DNA of 64,000 bases from the NCBI RefSeq assembly GCF_015706575.1, contig NW_024037048.1, positions 13,781,512 to 13,845,511 of the forward strand, read 5' to 3'. Positions 23,253 through 37,430 of the stretch are shown here, piece after piece. Below the pieces are notes generated by a model. That model saw only the letters and a list, made by a program, of their open reading frames with translations. It made no database searches and was not told the origin of the DNA. The stretch comes from Patiria miniata. Its lineage: Eukaryota; Echinodermata; Asteroidea; Valvatida; Asterinidae. Numbering within the stretch: position 1 is the first letter of the stretch; each line of letters starts with the position of its first letter. Both the position numbers and the translations under genes were made by a program.

Positions 23253-24240
23253 CTTGCTTGATGACGTCATTATTCACAAACGGGAAGTGATACTGATTTG
23301 TGGATAAATATCCATTGTGAAGTTAATTAACGCATGAAAATCTGGAAAATATAAGTGTAGTATTCATAACACCTTACTTCCGGTTTGATGACGTCACAGT
23401 ATTTGGAAGCAAAAGGTGAACATTGTAAACTTGTAATGGATATCGTTATTTGGACTACGAAGATATACAACATGGATCAAATGATAGAATTTAATTGAAA
23501 ATATTATCATTTTCAAATCCTCATAAAAGTAACCTCCGGTCTGATTACGTCATGAATTTGAAACCTTGCCAAGTTATCTGTGGTTATACAGAGAATATCA
23601 AGGGGCGATTTGGTAAAATTTGAACGGATGGTTTTCAAATTAAAGAAAGCAAACAATAGTAAATGTGCCGCTAGGGGGCGTCCTTTTGAATGATGACGTC
23701 ATCACACTTTTTTGTGACTGGCCTTTCTCACAAAACACTTTCATAATTTATATGTGTGTAGTAAAATGCTTCCGCTATTGAGTTATATTCGGTTTTTATT
23801 GCACTTCCGGTAACACCGGAAGTAAAGGTCAAGCGGTTTTGTGTCTGGGGACAAGAAATGTTTCTCACGGCATAGTCTACAACCTCACGAAAAAATTAAC
23901 ACGATATCTATTCAGTTCAAAAGATATATTGCAAACGATTTTGTCAAAATATGCCCTGGAATCGCTTGTAATTTAATATCTGATGACGTCATGATGACAC
24001 AACACAATTTATAACATCTTTGTAACATGGTACAAGTTCACACTATGTTTTATGATCAGACCGTGAACCGTTAGGAAGAAATTTTGCTTTGTTTTGATTT
24101 CAGGCTAATGTCTTCATTTTGAATTCGCCTAACTTTGACCTTCCGGTTGACCCGGAAATAAAGGTCAAGCGAGTTCATTCACACGACAAAAAATGTTTAT
24201 CAATTTATGGTCTATCTGAATAAAAGGTTGGAACATGATT
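23253..24240 (+). repeat. CRE/ETS-rich repeat, diverged partial copy
   Basis: Follows the body of the 16316 element from its first TGACGTCA onward, with the ACTTCCGGT/ACCGGAAGT palindrome at 23803-23823 and a CCGCTAGGGGGCG core near 23667. It has substitutions throughout and lacks the 5-prime terminus, which is replaced by the foldback. The 3-prime end stops near 24240 without the terminal hairpin. Confidence 0.8.
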
Positions 24241-24253
24241 GATTGTGTTTACA

Positions 24254-25005
24254 ATCTTGTAAGTGCCGATGGAGGGCGCTGTTTCCAGTAACCAAGCAAC
24301 GTACGGAAGTGAAACGAGACATGTCGCTTGTTAGTTTGTGAAGAATTATTATGAGAAATCACTTCGTTTCTGGAGAAATGTAGTTATTTGAGACCACAAA
24401 CTTAGCTGATAATTGCCTCCACGGCCTGCTGAGTAAGGATCGCTTTGATTAAGCTGTGTAAGATCTGCCATTTGGTTTTGTACTTGTCGTTCTTCGTCGC
24501 TTACATGTAATCTGCAAATCACATATTCGGGGGGATATTCGCTTATCGTTATCGTTGGATCATTCTTGTGTTGTTTGATTGTTCAATATTTCGAAGGTTC
24601 ATCGTACTACATTGTCGCGTGACTGTATGCATGGCCACCTAAAGTGTCTTGTTGACTAGTACAGCAAAATACAGAGTGTATAACATTTGCAGTGTACGAC
24701 TTTGGAGGCATTTCATGTACTGTGCGATATTGGAGATCATCACTGTGTGAGCATTATCTTTTAACAGATGTGAGAATTACATGTAACTGTGTCAATGCTC
24801 TGGAGATAAAGATTACTCACAATCCTGACAAATGGATGGAATAAATGATGAACATAAGACATATGTGTGTTTGCAGTAAACTGTTAATCAAGCGCCAGTA
24901 ACAGACAGTGGTCGTTAATGAATCTACACAGCCTAAATCCCCCACATACACTACACGCTACACACTACTGAGCATGCGAAACATCCCTCAATATAATATT
25001 AATTG
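24254..25005 (+). mobile_element. Possible solo or partial LTR
   Basis: Starts TGTAAGTGCCGATGGAGGGCGCTG and ends in ATATAATATTA followed by ATTGGAACTACTG, similar in form to the LTR/primer boundary at 20250-20270. No coding sequence follows; a minisatellite begins at once. The assignment rests on form only. Confidence 0.35.
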
Positions 25006-25039
25006 GAACTACTGTAGTTTCCGCCACAGTGCCAGAGCT

Positions 25040-25325
25040 TTGATGTCTACAGCATCGACACAGTGCTAAGGAGGTCTACATCATCTACACAGTGGTTAAG
25101 AGGTCTACAGCATCTACACAGTGGTTAAGAGGTCTACAGCATCTACACAGTGCTAAAAAGGTCTACAGCATCTACACAGTGCTAAAGAGGTCTACAGCAT
25201 CTACACAGTGGTTAAGAGGTCTACACTATCTACACAGTGCTAAATAGATCTACAGCATCTACACAGTGCTAAAGAGGTCTACACTATCTACACAATAAAA
25301 GGGGTCTACAACATCTCTTTAGCAC
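25040..25325. repeat. 28-29 bp minisatellite
   Basis: About nine tandem units of GGTCTACAGCATCTACACAGTG followed by CTAAAGA or GTTAAGA. Clear period and few differences between units. Confidence 0.93.
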
Positions 25326-25329
25326 TGTG

Positions 25330-26820
25330 TACGTATCGGACCCAAGCCAACTTGGACCCATGCCAATTCGGAACCCACAACTCGGACTCATTATGCACGT
25401 TTTCAAACATTCCCCATTCCGTTCAAGTTACATGTGTTACAGTGATGCTGTTTAGTATAATTTTTCATTGTAATTGTAATGCGATAACTTTAGTAAAACT
25501 TCTACTAAAAGTGCATTTTATTATTATTATACTTTTTTTTTTTAAATTAACACATGTTAAGTGATATCGTTCATGCCATTTTTCTCATGTTATATGGATT
25601 AAAAATGAAATATTTCATTTTTAATCCAAACTTTATACGTAACAAAATTAACACATCCAGCACAGATCTTCATAGAAAAATTAAATCGGAAAGCATGAAC
25701 ATTGAAATATAAACACTTTCAAACAAAACATTATTCATTTGTATATAATACTGGATAAAACTAAAGTCAATAAATAAAATATAAGATATAAACCATTCAC
25801 GGATCTAAACGATAACCAACTTCAAAACACCCACAAAAAGTCACCATATTTTGAATATGAAATTAACAGCCTAGATGGGTAAAAAATAATATAAATAACT
25901 ATAAAACTACCATACAGTTTGTATAAACGAAACGTGCCATTTCCAAGTGCCAAAAAATATGAAAAAAAAATAAAAACGTTTGATTTAAAAGATACATCAA
26001 CACCATTGCATACACTTTATAAGAAAAGTTCGAAGGTTCCATATGAATCTATATAAAAAATAAAATCAAAATAGTATAAAAAGTTAAACAAATCCGTTAA
26101 AAGAACAAAAATCAAAGTAAGCATGTGAATAAAAAAAATAATCAATTACTTTTTTGCCTAAATAGTTATTTCAAATGAAAAACATCCTCTGACCTCACTG
26201 AAACACGTTCACTGTTCACTAAAATAACAACAAATGTGTAGGTTACCGTTCGTCGTAGTGATCGTATATCAAAGATATATGTAGGTCTACATTGTGCACA
26301 TCTGTAATTGGCTGCGGGCAGGTTACCGTTCATCACAGATCAAAAATATAAACAATTTGGTAAGGCCTCTTTCAAATGTGCTTATGCCGTGTCGAATAAA
26401 ATTGATTTAGTGTTACGTTAGCATGGCATAAACGCGGCAGTGTCTTCAAACATCGAACTTAATTACAAACGCCTAGTCAAAATTAAATACCCCAACATGG
26501 CGGACCAACAGTCACAACGAAAAATATGATTTTGTGCTCTTAATCGATTACAGTTACATAATGTTTTGCTTCAACAGGCCTAAGGTTACCATTTTGTAAG
26601 GAACCAGGCTTTAAAGGGATTTAAAGTTGGTGTATGGTTTGTTGGGTGTGGCACCTTGAACAAACATTTTCAAATTAAGTTGATAATTTTTAGTAATGAG
26701 CTTTCCAATGAATAACATTCCTTGAAGGATTCGTTCAGTATATATTGTTTGCAACCTTTAACCATGCTCTGAATCACGTTTGTTGCAGTGTAGACGGAGA
26801 GCTACATAGGCCTATCTGAA
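25330..26820. other. AT-rich region, no gene recognised
   Basis: Long AT-rich stretch. It includes a perfect 32-bp palindrome at 25596-25627 and two GCAGGTTACCGTTC-like blocks near 26240 and 26320. No splice-bounded coding sequence recognised. Confidence 0.4.
25596..25627. repeat. Perfect 32-bp palindrome
   Basis: GGATTAAAAATGAAAT followed immediately by its reverse complement, with no loop. Confidence 0.95.
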
Positions 26821-27030
26821 CCTCGAATAAATCACGGCCGGTGTACGTCATTATTCTACCCACCAATCACAGCTAGTCCCCCAACTAGTCGGTGACTACA
26901 AGTGAGTGGTCTGTGATCAACAGGTTGTGCGTGTCAATCACAAATCACGTGTTTTGGATGTGTCACCGGCATCCATACAATATCCACCCGATGTGGCTAT
27001 TTCAGTGTTGGTGACATGAGCTTTTATGGT
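26820..27030 (+). promoter_or_regulatory. Upstream partial copy of the promoter module
   Basis: CACGGCCGGTGTACGTCATTA, CCAATCACAG, GTCGGTGAC (26888-26896) and ATGTGTCACCGG recur here and again at 27120-27310, so the distal half of the promoter is duplicated in tandem. Confidence 0.7.
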
Positions 27031-27119
27031 GACTATATACAAAACAAAAACACACGGAATATATACTCCTACTACCCTGAGACTCAAACCATAGAGTTAT
27101 TTGTACAGCGCAAACTGAT

Positions 27120-27464
27120 CATTGAGTAAATCACGGCCGGTGTACGTCATTATTCTATCCACCAATCACAGTTACTCGGTGACTAGCGGTGACCACAAGT
27201 GCCGGGATGTAGTTGTGCGTGTCAATCATAAATCATGCGTTTTGGATTTGTCACCGACATCTATACAGTATCAACCAATAGGATGTGGCTATTTCAGTGT
27301 CGGTGACACAAGTTTGTATGGGTGACTTTAATAGCCTCAACGATATTAACGTGACTTTCGTCTCATTAATATGAAGCGAGTCGGTGATGTGTGATTGGCA
27401 GTCCCTCAGTCACTGCTCAGGAAATCGATTCCAAGATTTAAGGCAGATGCGGGCCGCTTCTCCC
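27120..27464 (+). promoter_or_regulatory. CCAAT/TATA promoter of the probable C1q transcription unit
   Basis: Contains GTACGTCATTA, ACCAATCACAG (27161), TCGGTGAC repeats, GTCACCGAC (27250-27258), CAACCAATAGG (27275), GTCGGTGAC (27299-27307), AGTCGGTGATG, TCAGGAAATCGA and a TATA-like GATTTAAGGC at 27435-27444. The same order appears at 52530-52930, and the proximal part on the minus strand at 14478-15010. Conservation of these boxes against diverged spacers supports a regulatory role. Confidence 0.65.
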
Positions 27465-27534
27465 CTCACAGCTCGTCATCACCTTCGGACGACAACCAGA
27501 GAGAGAACTGACTGCAAGAACAATATTGTGCTCG
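27465..27534 (+). other. Untranslated first exon, copy 2
   Basis: GACAACCAGAGAGAGAACTG, then ACTGCAAGAACAA, ending CTCG|GTGAGTG, a strong donor. The 5-prime edge is estimated at about 25-30 bp after the TATA-like box. Shared with 14352-14440 (minus) and 52940-53010. Probable first exon of the C1q transcript whose coding exon begins at 37430. Confidence 0.6.
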
Positions 27535-27928
27535 GTGAGTGTTTGAAACAATTATGTTTTTTTCCCCCGAAACAATGTGCCTTCTTGCACGTAGTTTGAA
27601 TCAACGTGGGATTAAAATTCCGCAGATTATTGCTGACACAGTTTCCAAACAGCGAGCGTGGTAGTAGGCTTGAGCCTCGCTTCTTTGTAAGGTTGTGATG
27701 TGTAGTTGCTTGAGGACTGAACAACACAATGTTTATGAACAAAATAAATTGGAATTAAAACTGATCTTGCGTGACTATGATACCGATGCTGTTGCACGAC
27801 AACTAACAGCCAAACCAGCGCGGTCCGAACCGCCACAATTTATTGATCGTCATTTACAATCAAACATTGTTGGATAAAAGCGTGACTAGTCGGAATAAAC
27901 ACTCTATAGCCTCACAGTTATAGGACCC

Positions 27929-27996
27929 AAATACTAACAGACCGGATGATCATGCACTTCGTACTAAGTGCATGATCATCCGGTCTGTTAGTATTT
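27929..27996. repeat. Perfect 31-bp hairpin
   Basis: Arms 27929-27959 and 27966-27996 are exact inverted copies with a 6-nt loop CGTACT. The arm includes GACCGGATGATCATGCAC, related to the GGACCGGATC...GATGCACACAG part of the duplicated intronic module (4372, 5785, 54290). The palindrome is therefore a local inverted duplication of module sequence. Confidence 0.95.
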
Positions 27997-27999
27997 GCG

Positions 28000-28579
28000 T
28001 ACGGTTTTATTCAAGTTCAAATTGTTTTATCTAGCTGGGTTCATTTGTAGAAATCATGCATAGAATTGATGTTCGAACACATTACTCAGTCCTTCTCCTC
28101 TGCTCTGCTTGAAGCAAAAGCTCTCGGACGAATTCAGTCATGTTTGCATGTAGGGTTCCACTCAGCATGCAACTGAGATTCTGTTGAATATTTTGAGAAA
28201 CAGCAATATTGGTATTTGGCTTAATATTTCGAATGTTTTTTGGTTGTGTTATTGGTACAGATTTTCACAAATCCTAAATATGTTCAGAGTCACGTTTCAG
28301 TTGACAAACAGATGGTGGCTTACTAGAACCATACCTGTGCGCTGATTTCCTATCCGGAAAATAAATCTTTATGTAACGACTGTAACTTGACCGCGGTAGT
28401 CCAGCTGTAATGTTTGCGCCAGGCTACTTCCTTGGTATGAGATCGATTTCCCTCATTAATGCAGAAACTGTATGCTCATTGTGATTCCTTTAACTACAAG
28501 TTCAAGCAACCTTGAACCAGTTAAAGGAACATAGGATCAATTGCTCACAATCTTAAGTATGATGCAGTACAATTCACTT
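28000..28579 (+). repeat. Duplicated intronic module, copy III (part 1)
   Basis: Follows copies at 4380-4960 and 5790-6620 in the same orientation. It is split from its continuation at 29700 by an inverted-repeat element. Confidence 0.75.
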
Positions 28580-29699
28580 TATATGAATTTGTTGTGTTCA
28601 CTTAAGCTCAAACCTCTGTGCGGGCCCGTTTCCGGGCGAGAATCCCGGTAACAAGGCCCTTTTTTTTCGATGTTTCGAGTCATAGTTTGATAACCATGCG
28701 GTCTTTTTCAATGGGGTAAAACGGTTCTGTACAATTTAACTCTTTCTCTTTCTCATGGTATATGTTTTTTTTTTATCTTCAAAAAAAATCCACGTACTTC
28801 GGCTTTGAAAATGTGAACTTTTCATCATTTTCCTGTGTAAACGCACCGATTGAGCGCCCTCGCGTCGACTCTTTTGACTGTAACTCCTGACTAGAGTATC
28901 GAATTGTGTGGGGGTAAACGGAATCGAATAGCTTAGCTCCTCCGCTTTCCTTACATGTAAAACTTGTTTTGATTGGTTGAAAAAAAAAAACACCGCTCTT
29001 TTCACAAAGAAAAAAGTGGCCAATGACAACTTTCGATCGATAAGGCATCGTTCGAGACTTACATTGATGCACCATTGCTTACCACGTGTTTCGTGATCTT
29101 GGACTCTGCTCGTCACCTGTTTTCCAGGACACATTTTCTCCAATTCTACTTTAGATAAGACATTTAAAAACTATCCATTTGTAAATCAGTTATCTGGCAT
29201 TAAAACTGTGGTCTTTGTAGGAGTTAATTTCATTTTAAAATAATGTAATTTTGGATCTGAATATTGTTAACTTCAAGGCAGTTATAGAAATTTTTGATGG
29301 AAAGAACGTGCACTTGTTTATTGGGCTGTACCATTTTGTTTGTGGGGGGGATATCTACATGCATGTACACGTTAGTGTATACGTCAGATTTCTTGAAGAA
29401 TGCAAAAATGAAATAAGATGTTTATATCAATTTTGACAAAATCGGACAAGATGTGGTACTATTAGGCATACCTTCACATCGATATGTGCGCAAATCCTAT
29501 ATGTAAATTGTCATGTATAGGTTTGTTTTAACCATTTTATGAATGGAATGTGCCAGGCCACATTTTAGGGTTGAACGCACAGCCACACAGGGCCAGCGTT
29601 AATCCGATTATGTAGCCCTGGACCTCTGTGTGGTACTCTGCGCGCCAGATTTAAACTGTAAAATTAAGTGAACAAAAGTGGGGGTAACAAATTCATATG
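28580..29699. mobile_element. 1.1-kb inverted-repeat insertion in module copy III
   Basis: Starts ATATGAATTTGTTG and TTCACTTA and ends with the reverse complement (TAAGTGAAC, then AACAAATTCATAT). Module copy I runs uninterrupted across this point (about 4960). The 135-codon minus-strand open frame inside has no recognisable motif. Confidence 0.65.
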
Positions 29700-29995
29700 T
29701 GAACTTTTAGCTGAGTTTTTTTTTTTTTAAGTTCTTGCCACTGAATTTCGTTGCTATATAAACGCAACGGTTAATAGTCTGCCCATCGGCACACTATTTC
29801 GAAAACGTCTTCAGATTTTTAAGACGATATATAGGCTGAACAATTCACAGTGTATGTGATACCGGTCCTGTCTTTACTTTGCGCATCGCAGTTTCTGTCA
29901 TTAAATCAGCATAGGTACTTTTCCGGGCAACTACAATTTTGTGAGTGATTATCGTGTGATTCGAAAATAGCAAAGCCTTCCAAAATGGACATGAA
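29700..29995 (+). repeat. Duplicated intronic module, copy III (part 2)
   Basis: Continues the module with AATTTCGTTGCTA, CGGCACACTATTTCGAAAACGTC and GACATGAATGTT, as at 4990-5150 and 6860-7085. Confidence 0.7.
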
Positions 29996-30089
29996 TGTTC
30001 CTCGTGCTTGACTGACTCCTTTTGCAGTCACTTGTCAGAGTGCTTCATGCAGTTAAAGGTTGTTCAAATGCTTAGAATAATTCCTAACA

Positions 30090-30620
30090 TATAATTTTAT
30101 CACATGACGTCACATGCCCTGCAATGACGTCATCTTTAAAACCCTTCTCAATACACATTTTGTCATTGTGGTCTTGGTTTGAACCAAATTTAATGTCAAT
30201 CCGATGAAAGAAAGCGTGCAATTTTGGAAGCAGAATAAAATCATAAAAAAATATTTTTAAAATCATTAAAAAAAAATCAAACGATGACGTCATCGTGACG
30301 TCACTTCGGACTTTGCATTCTAGTACCATTATCTACATACCCAAGTTTTTCAGAAATGTTGTGCAAATACCTATTACCTAACAAATACCAATTACCTAAC
30401 AAACAAAGAATTGTTAACTTTGCATGTTGCGTTTGTGAGATATGGCTAAACGGTCCAAAAATTCAAATATTCATATAAAATCTCAGGATGGCGTCATCAT
30501 GACGTCACTTCATTTTTTTACCTATAACACATCCCGGTCTGGCCACATACCAAGTTTCAACCCAATCGGATTTACAGTTCTATAGATAAAGGACTTCAGA
30601 AATATGACAAGTAAATATTT
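30090..30620. repeat. Second TGACGTCA-rich repeat family
   Basis: Three units, each with a doubled site (ATGACGTCA...ATGACGTCAT; GATGACGTCATCGTGACGTCA; GGCGTCATCATGACGTCA) followed by CAAGTTT or CAAATTT and AATCCGATG or AATCGGAT phrases at about 200-bp spacing. Sequence between the sites differs from the 16316 family. Confidence 0.6.
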
Positions 30621-31860
30621 GAAATCTGAAGCATTTACTTCTTTTATATTCATACTAGTAAACGCTTACTGTGTAGCAAAACCTTAAAGGTAAAAAGTAA
30701 TTATTTTCAGATTTTAGCAAATGGTTTTTAGTAAAAGTGTTTGCTTAATTTTCATTCATACAGATGCGAGTAAATGCTTAAAAATTGGAAGTAAAAGCAA
30801 ATGCCATGTTTTTTCATACGAACATGGTATCATTTGTACTTTATGAACTTTGTTAATATTAATTTTTTGCAATTAACATATAATACATGCTGTAGCTTTT
30901 GCGCAGAATTATTTGCTTTATAATTTCAAGGTTGCCCCAACCCAGCCTTGTAAATGACAATGCATATTTGAAATCTGAAGCAAATGCCATGTTTTATTCA
31001 TACAAACATGGTATCATTTGTACTTTATGAACTTTAATAAATGCAGTAATTTTTGCGCAGAATTATTTTACTTTATAATTTCAAGGTTGCCCCAACCCAG
31101 CCTAGTAAATGACAAGTGCATATTTGAAATCTGAAGCATTTACTCCTTTTTATTCATACAAAACGAAGTATAAACGATAAAGATTTTTTTTCTGGTAATG
31201 AAACCAAGGATTCCTCAAAAGTGCATGCCCCAGGCACTGAAGCTCGCAAACCCCGAAAAAAAAAACGTATAGAGAAGACAATGAGAAGAAATTACAGTTT
31301 TAGAGGTGGGAGGAAAGCCCCAGAAGAATAGTCTGGGGAAAACCCTCGGAATCAGGTAGGGACTGAAAACCCAATCCACATGTAGACCATGGGCGCCGAT
31401 GCACAGCGCATCGAGCGCGTAAACGGCATTGCGTTCGTCACGTTTGGTGCGCTTTTTTGTATCTGTCCTCCAGCACGTGACCCTCCCCGGTGCCGCTTTC
31501 CGTTTCGGTTACGATAGTTTTATTTTCTGCAAACTTATAAACGTGTAAAGCTTTACATTTTGCAGGCCATTTACTCGAGAGCAAATGGTTTTTAGTAAAA
31601 GTGTTTGCTTAATTTTCATTTATACAGATGCGAGTAAATGCTTCGAAAGTGGTAGAAAAAGCAAATGACATTCTTTATTCATACAAACATTGTATCATTT
31701 GTACTTTATGAACTTTAATAAATGCAATAGTTTTTGCGCAGAATTATTTTGCTTTATGATTTCTAGGTTGCCCCAACCCAGCCTTGTAAATGACAAGTGC
31801 ATATTTGAAATCTGAAGTATTAACTCCTTTTTATTCATACGAAACGAAGTAAACGATTAT
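30610..31860. repeat. Irregular tandem array (TGCATATTTGAAATCTGAAG units)
   Basis: Segments such as GACAAGTGCATATTTGAAATC, GGTATCATTTGTACTTTATG, TTTTTGCGCAGAATTATTT and GGTTGCCCCAACCCAGCC recur three or four times at 30600-31860 in varying order. An unrelated GC-richer stretch interrupts at 31380-31520. Non-coding. Confidence 0.7.
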
Positions 31861-31869
31861 TAGGCCAAA

Positions 31870-32260
31870 AAAGGTTCTGGTTTCTACCAAACCGAATAAT
31901 GTTTCCATATTAGAACCAAACTGCTAATATATACCGCCTCTTTTGTACATTGAGGCCATGCCCACAAAATGGGTGGAAATTAACTAGTGTTCGAATGCTA
32001 GAATGTTATATTTTATGTTTAAGTTTATTTCAAACCATAGAAAAACAAGGAAAATGGATGTTAAATACAGTTTTTATGAGTTTGTATTGTTTGCACCCCT
32101 TTAAAAAAAATCAAGCTCCGCCCCCAAATGGGCAAGATCCAGGATGGGTCCCGATCTTAAAATGATTTCTAGCCCATTTTGACCCCACCTGCCAAATTTC
32201 ATGCTTTTACCACAAAGTGCACGATTTGGGCCAAAAATGAACCTAAGCAGCTCCACTACA
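31870..32260. other. No gene recognised
   Basis: Ordinary AT-rich sequence before the block B match begins near 32260; nothing recognised. Confidence 0.4.
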
Positions 32261-32467
32261 TGTACATGTATATGTACTTTTCAGGGCAATTGATCCTACG
32301 TGGCCTTAAATTCTTTTTGCATACAGTTTTCTCTAAACAAATCTGGACATTTGTTTTGGTAGTTACTGCGTTTGATTCGAATATATTAAATCTTTCAAAG
32401 AAGACATGAATATTATTGCTCGTGCGTGGGTCTGTTCAGGGCCGTTGCATGCAGGACGCATTCCGTA

Positions 32468-34614
<2,147 letters not shown>

Positions 34615-34752
34615 CCAGATCACATTTCGCCCAACAGAGATTTTGATCTGGGGGTGTTTTACTTGTGAAATTCAGCTATGCCTCCCCCAACAGCCCCCAA
34701 GATATCTCCCAGCGGATTTTCAATGACTCGTTTTCGTTGGTATTATTCCCAG

Positions 34753-34814
34753 CTCGCAATCTGCTTAAGTGCTGAGGATTCCCTCGTGATAGAATTCAAG
34801 AACGTTACATCGAG
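34753..34814 (+). other. Spliced exon-like unit, block B (62 bp); probable C1q leader exon
   Basis: Acceptor CCCAG, donor GAG|GTGAGT. It matches 7291-7352 but carries TAA and a shifted frame, so it is not protein coding. Lies between the promoter/first exon at 27.5 kb and the C1q coding exon in the same orientation. Confidence 0.55.
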
Positions 34815-36914
34815 GTGAGTGTCTGTTATTTGACATTTTCCTGACTAAATCATCAAAACAGAGCAGTGATTTTGGTGGAAGACTGTATTTTTTTCCATAT
34901 ATTTATACACCTTTTGGTCAAAATTTGTAACAGAAAACATCGCTCGAGTGATAGGGCCTATGCAGGGTGAGTCAAAAGAAGTGAAACCCAAATGTCGGGA
35001 CCATTGTTTTAGTGAAGTTCTGCATGTAGTCCTTTCAAAATCTAGGATACAAAAGCCCAATTCATAGGCTTTCTTTTAGTACAAGAATCATTCAAATCAG
35101 TGTACTCTGATAGTACATGAAGTTAAGGAATTTTAAACACAACAACCGTTTTAAAGTTCTGTCCACGGATCACAAGAAGGTAAGTGTTCTTTCAGCAAAA
35201 CGAAAACAAATCACATATAGGGATGTGCGTGAATTGTTTTCGTTTTGCTGAAAGAGCGCATACCTTTTCGTGATCCATGGACAGAACGCCGGTTGTGTTT
35301 AAAATTGCGTTACTTGAAAAGTACATGAGTGATTTGAATGATTCTTGTACTAAAAGAAAGCTTATGAATTGGGCTTTTATATCTTTGATTTTCAAAGTAC
35401 TAGGGCCTACATGCAGAACTTCAATTAAACAATAGTCCCGACATATGGGTTTCGCTTTTTTGACTCGCCGTGTATTAGAGAAGTGAGGAATTCCCTCCCC
35501 TAACACGCACCGTAGTACTGTGCCTGACATTTAGGCCTGCAGTCTCTGCAAATTCCTCGTCGAATTCATCAGAGTGTCTCGAACTAATGGCGGACACACG
35601 CTCAAATTTCCTTTTACATTTGTATGGACATACATCAGTTTTGAACTAAGATGCAAACAAATATTGATCTCATCAATGTTTGGTTATTGTGTAATCAGAT
35701 TCTTTGGCATTTATCTTCTTTTTGTATCCTTGTTAATCGTGTTCGCGTTTTTTTTTTTTAATCAAAATTGTGTCCGCAACCATGATTGTCCTATGGATTC
35801 TTTCGTGATCGTTGATCACGTTGTAATTGGTTTGTGATTGTTTATCACGTTAGGGAACCATCACAGCACAGGTTTTCCCGTCCAATTTTGCAAGTTGCAC
35901 GGTTCATGCAATCAGACAGACTGTTCATTACATTTCACAAAGTGGCAGTTAACGCATTCGATTTTTGTTTAATATTTACACCAACCAAAGCGTGTAGGCA
36001 ACTTTTTCGTGCAAAAGAAAATTCATTTCTTTTGTTGGTTTTCGATTTTGCACTGAGTGTAGGCGAATCTGTAAGAGGAAGTATTCATTTTCAACGAAAG
36101 TGCAATGGAATAAGGAGTTCATTTAATTTGCAATTTGCTATTATATGATTTTTAATTTTTGCAACAATTAACAAACTGGTCACTTGTCCTTACATACAAA
36201 CCTGTATTTTGACATAGTATTATATCGGCGAGTGTTCTAGATGTATTTCCTTCTATCACTTTGACACTTTACATTGATACAGTTCTGTTCTGCTTTTTTC
36301 ATATTCCCTTCCCAGGCATTCCAATCTTTGAAATAGCTGTACATTCCTTAATCCAAACTTTTCAAAAGCCATGTCATTTTATACTCTGTTGTATCACTAT
36401 AACACAATATCTTGCTAATGCAACTTCCAAATATCATTGAACTGTGTTGCTTTTGTAAACGTATGCATTAAAGTGAATTCCCGAGCGGGACTGAAATTCA
36501 AAGCACAAGAAATTCAAAGCACAAGTCACGTAATTTGCTGCTTACTTTTCACGCGTGAATGAAGAATACCCTGAAATACTTTGAACTTTCGCTAAATTTA
36601 ACCGGGTGTGGAAACGCTTGCCCGTTTTATGCGAATTAGAATGAAAATGTTGCATTATCGAAGTGTGAAATTGGACGGGGAAACCTATACAATTTCATAA
36701 TGAATGAAGATTTCATTGCTGCCTTTAAATCTCATAGCGAACTGGAGTTAAAAATAAATTTGCCTGGACAAGTGCAACGAAAGCTTAGAATGCCAACAAA
36801 CTTTTGACCGAGTAATTACTAGTGTCTCAAAATATAGATATAGGCCTATAAGCCTATTCATTACTAAAGTATAAACGTAACCGTTTTTGGTTTTTTTCGG
36901 TATGTTTTTTTCAG
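34815..36914 (+). other. Intron-like sequence, block B
   Basis: Aligned with 7353-9145. Apart from the foldback insertion at 34961-35474, nothing coding was recognised. Confidence 0.65.
34961..35474. mobile_element. Mariner-type foldback, complete copy
   Basis: Starts CAGGGTGAGTCAAAAG and ends CTTTTTTGACTCGCCGTG; the arms of about 240 bp are inverted copies meeting near 35220. Block A lacks it at the corresponding site (7489-7495). TA lies near both edges. Confidence 0.82.
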
Positions 36915-36974
36915 CCTACACTGAACTCCTTGTGATCTCTTCTTGGACCCGATCTTCAAGAACGAACCATCGAG
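36915..36974 (+). other. Spliced exon-like unit 2, block B; probable C1q leader exon
   Basis: Acceptor TTTTTTCAG, donor GAG|GTGGGTG; matches 9146-9205. It is 456 bp before the C1q coding exon, whose own acceptor sits one base before the ATG, so an upstream untranslated exon such as this is needed. Confidence 0.55.
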
Positions 36975-37430
36975 GTGGGTGTGGTGAGGTTAATAAATTA
37001 TATCAGGACCGGGGAATTGGGCAGATGTTCCCCGCCTCCGCCCCCCCCCCCCCTCTAAAAAAAAATACTTCAGCTCCGAAACGCTTCGCCCTATCGGAAA
37101 GCAATTTGGTGCCAGCCTTTCCTCACTTTCATCGGCATATATAGGCTTTTCATAAATGTTAGTCCCTTGCCCCCTCATACGCCACTGTTATGCCACAAAG
37201 AAAACATGCTTTGAACAATCATTTCTCCAATCTCACCTCTTTTTTTTTTTAAATCGGACGGAGATCACGTCATGAGTTTTAGACTAAACCTCCAATTAAA
37301 TTATCTGACCTAAACATTTTTTCTCTACTCTTCCCCAGTATGAGGCTATTTCTTTACTCTTTCATTTTTCTTTCACAAATTCTCACCTGATCATCATGGT
37401 TTCAGTTAAATCGTTGTTTTTCTGTACAGA

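Noticed and set aside
28736..29143. 135-codon minus-strand open frame
   Set aside because: Lies wholly inside an inverted-repeat insertion, low complexity in places, no motif.
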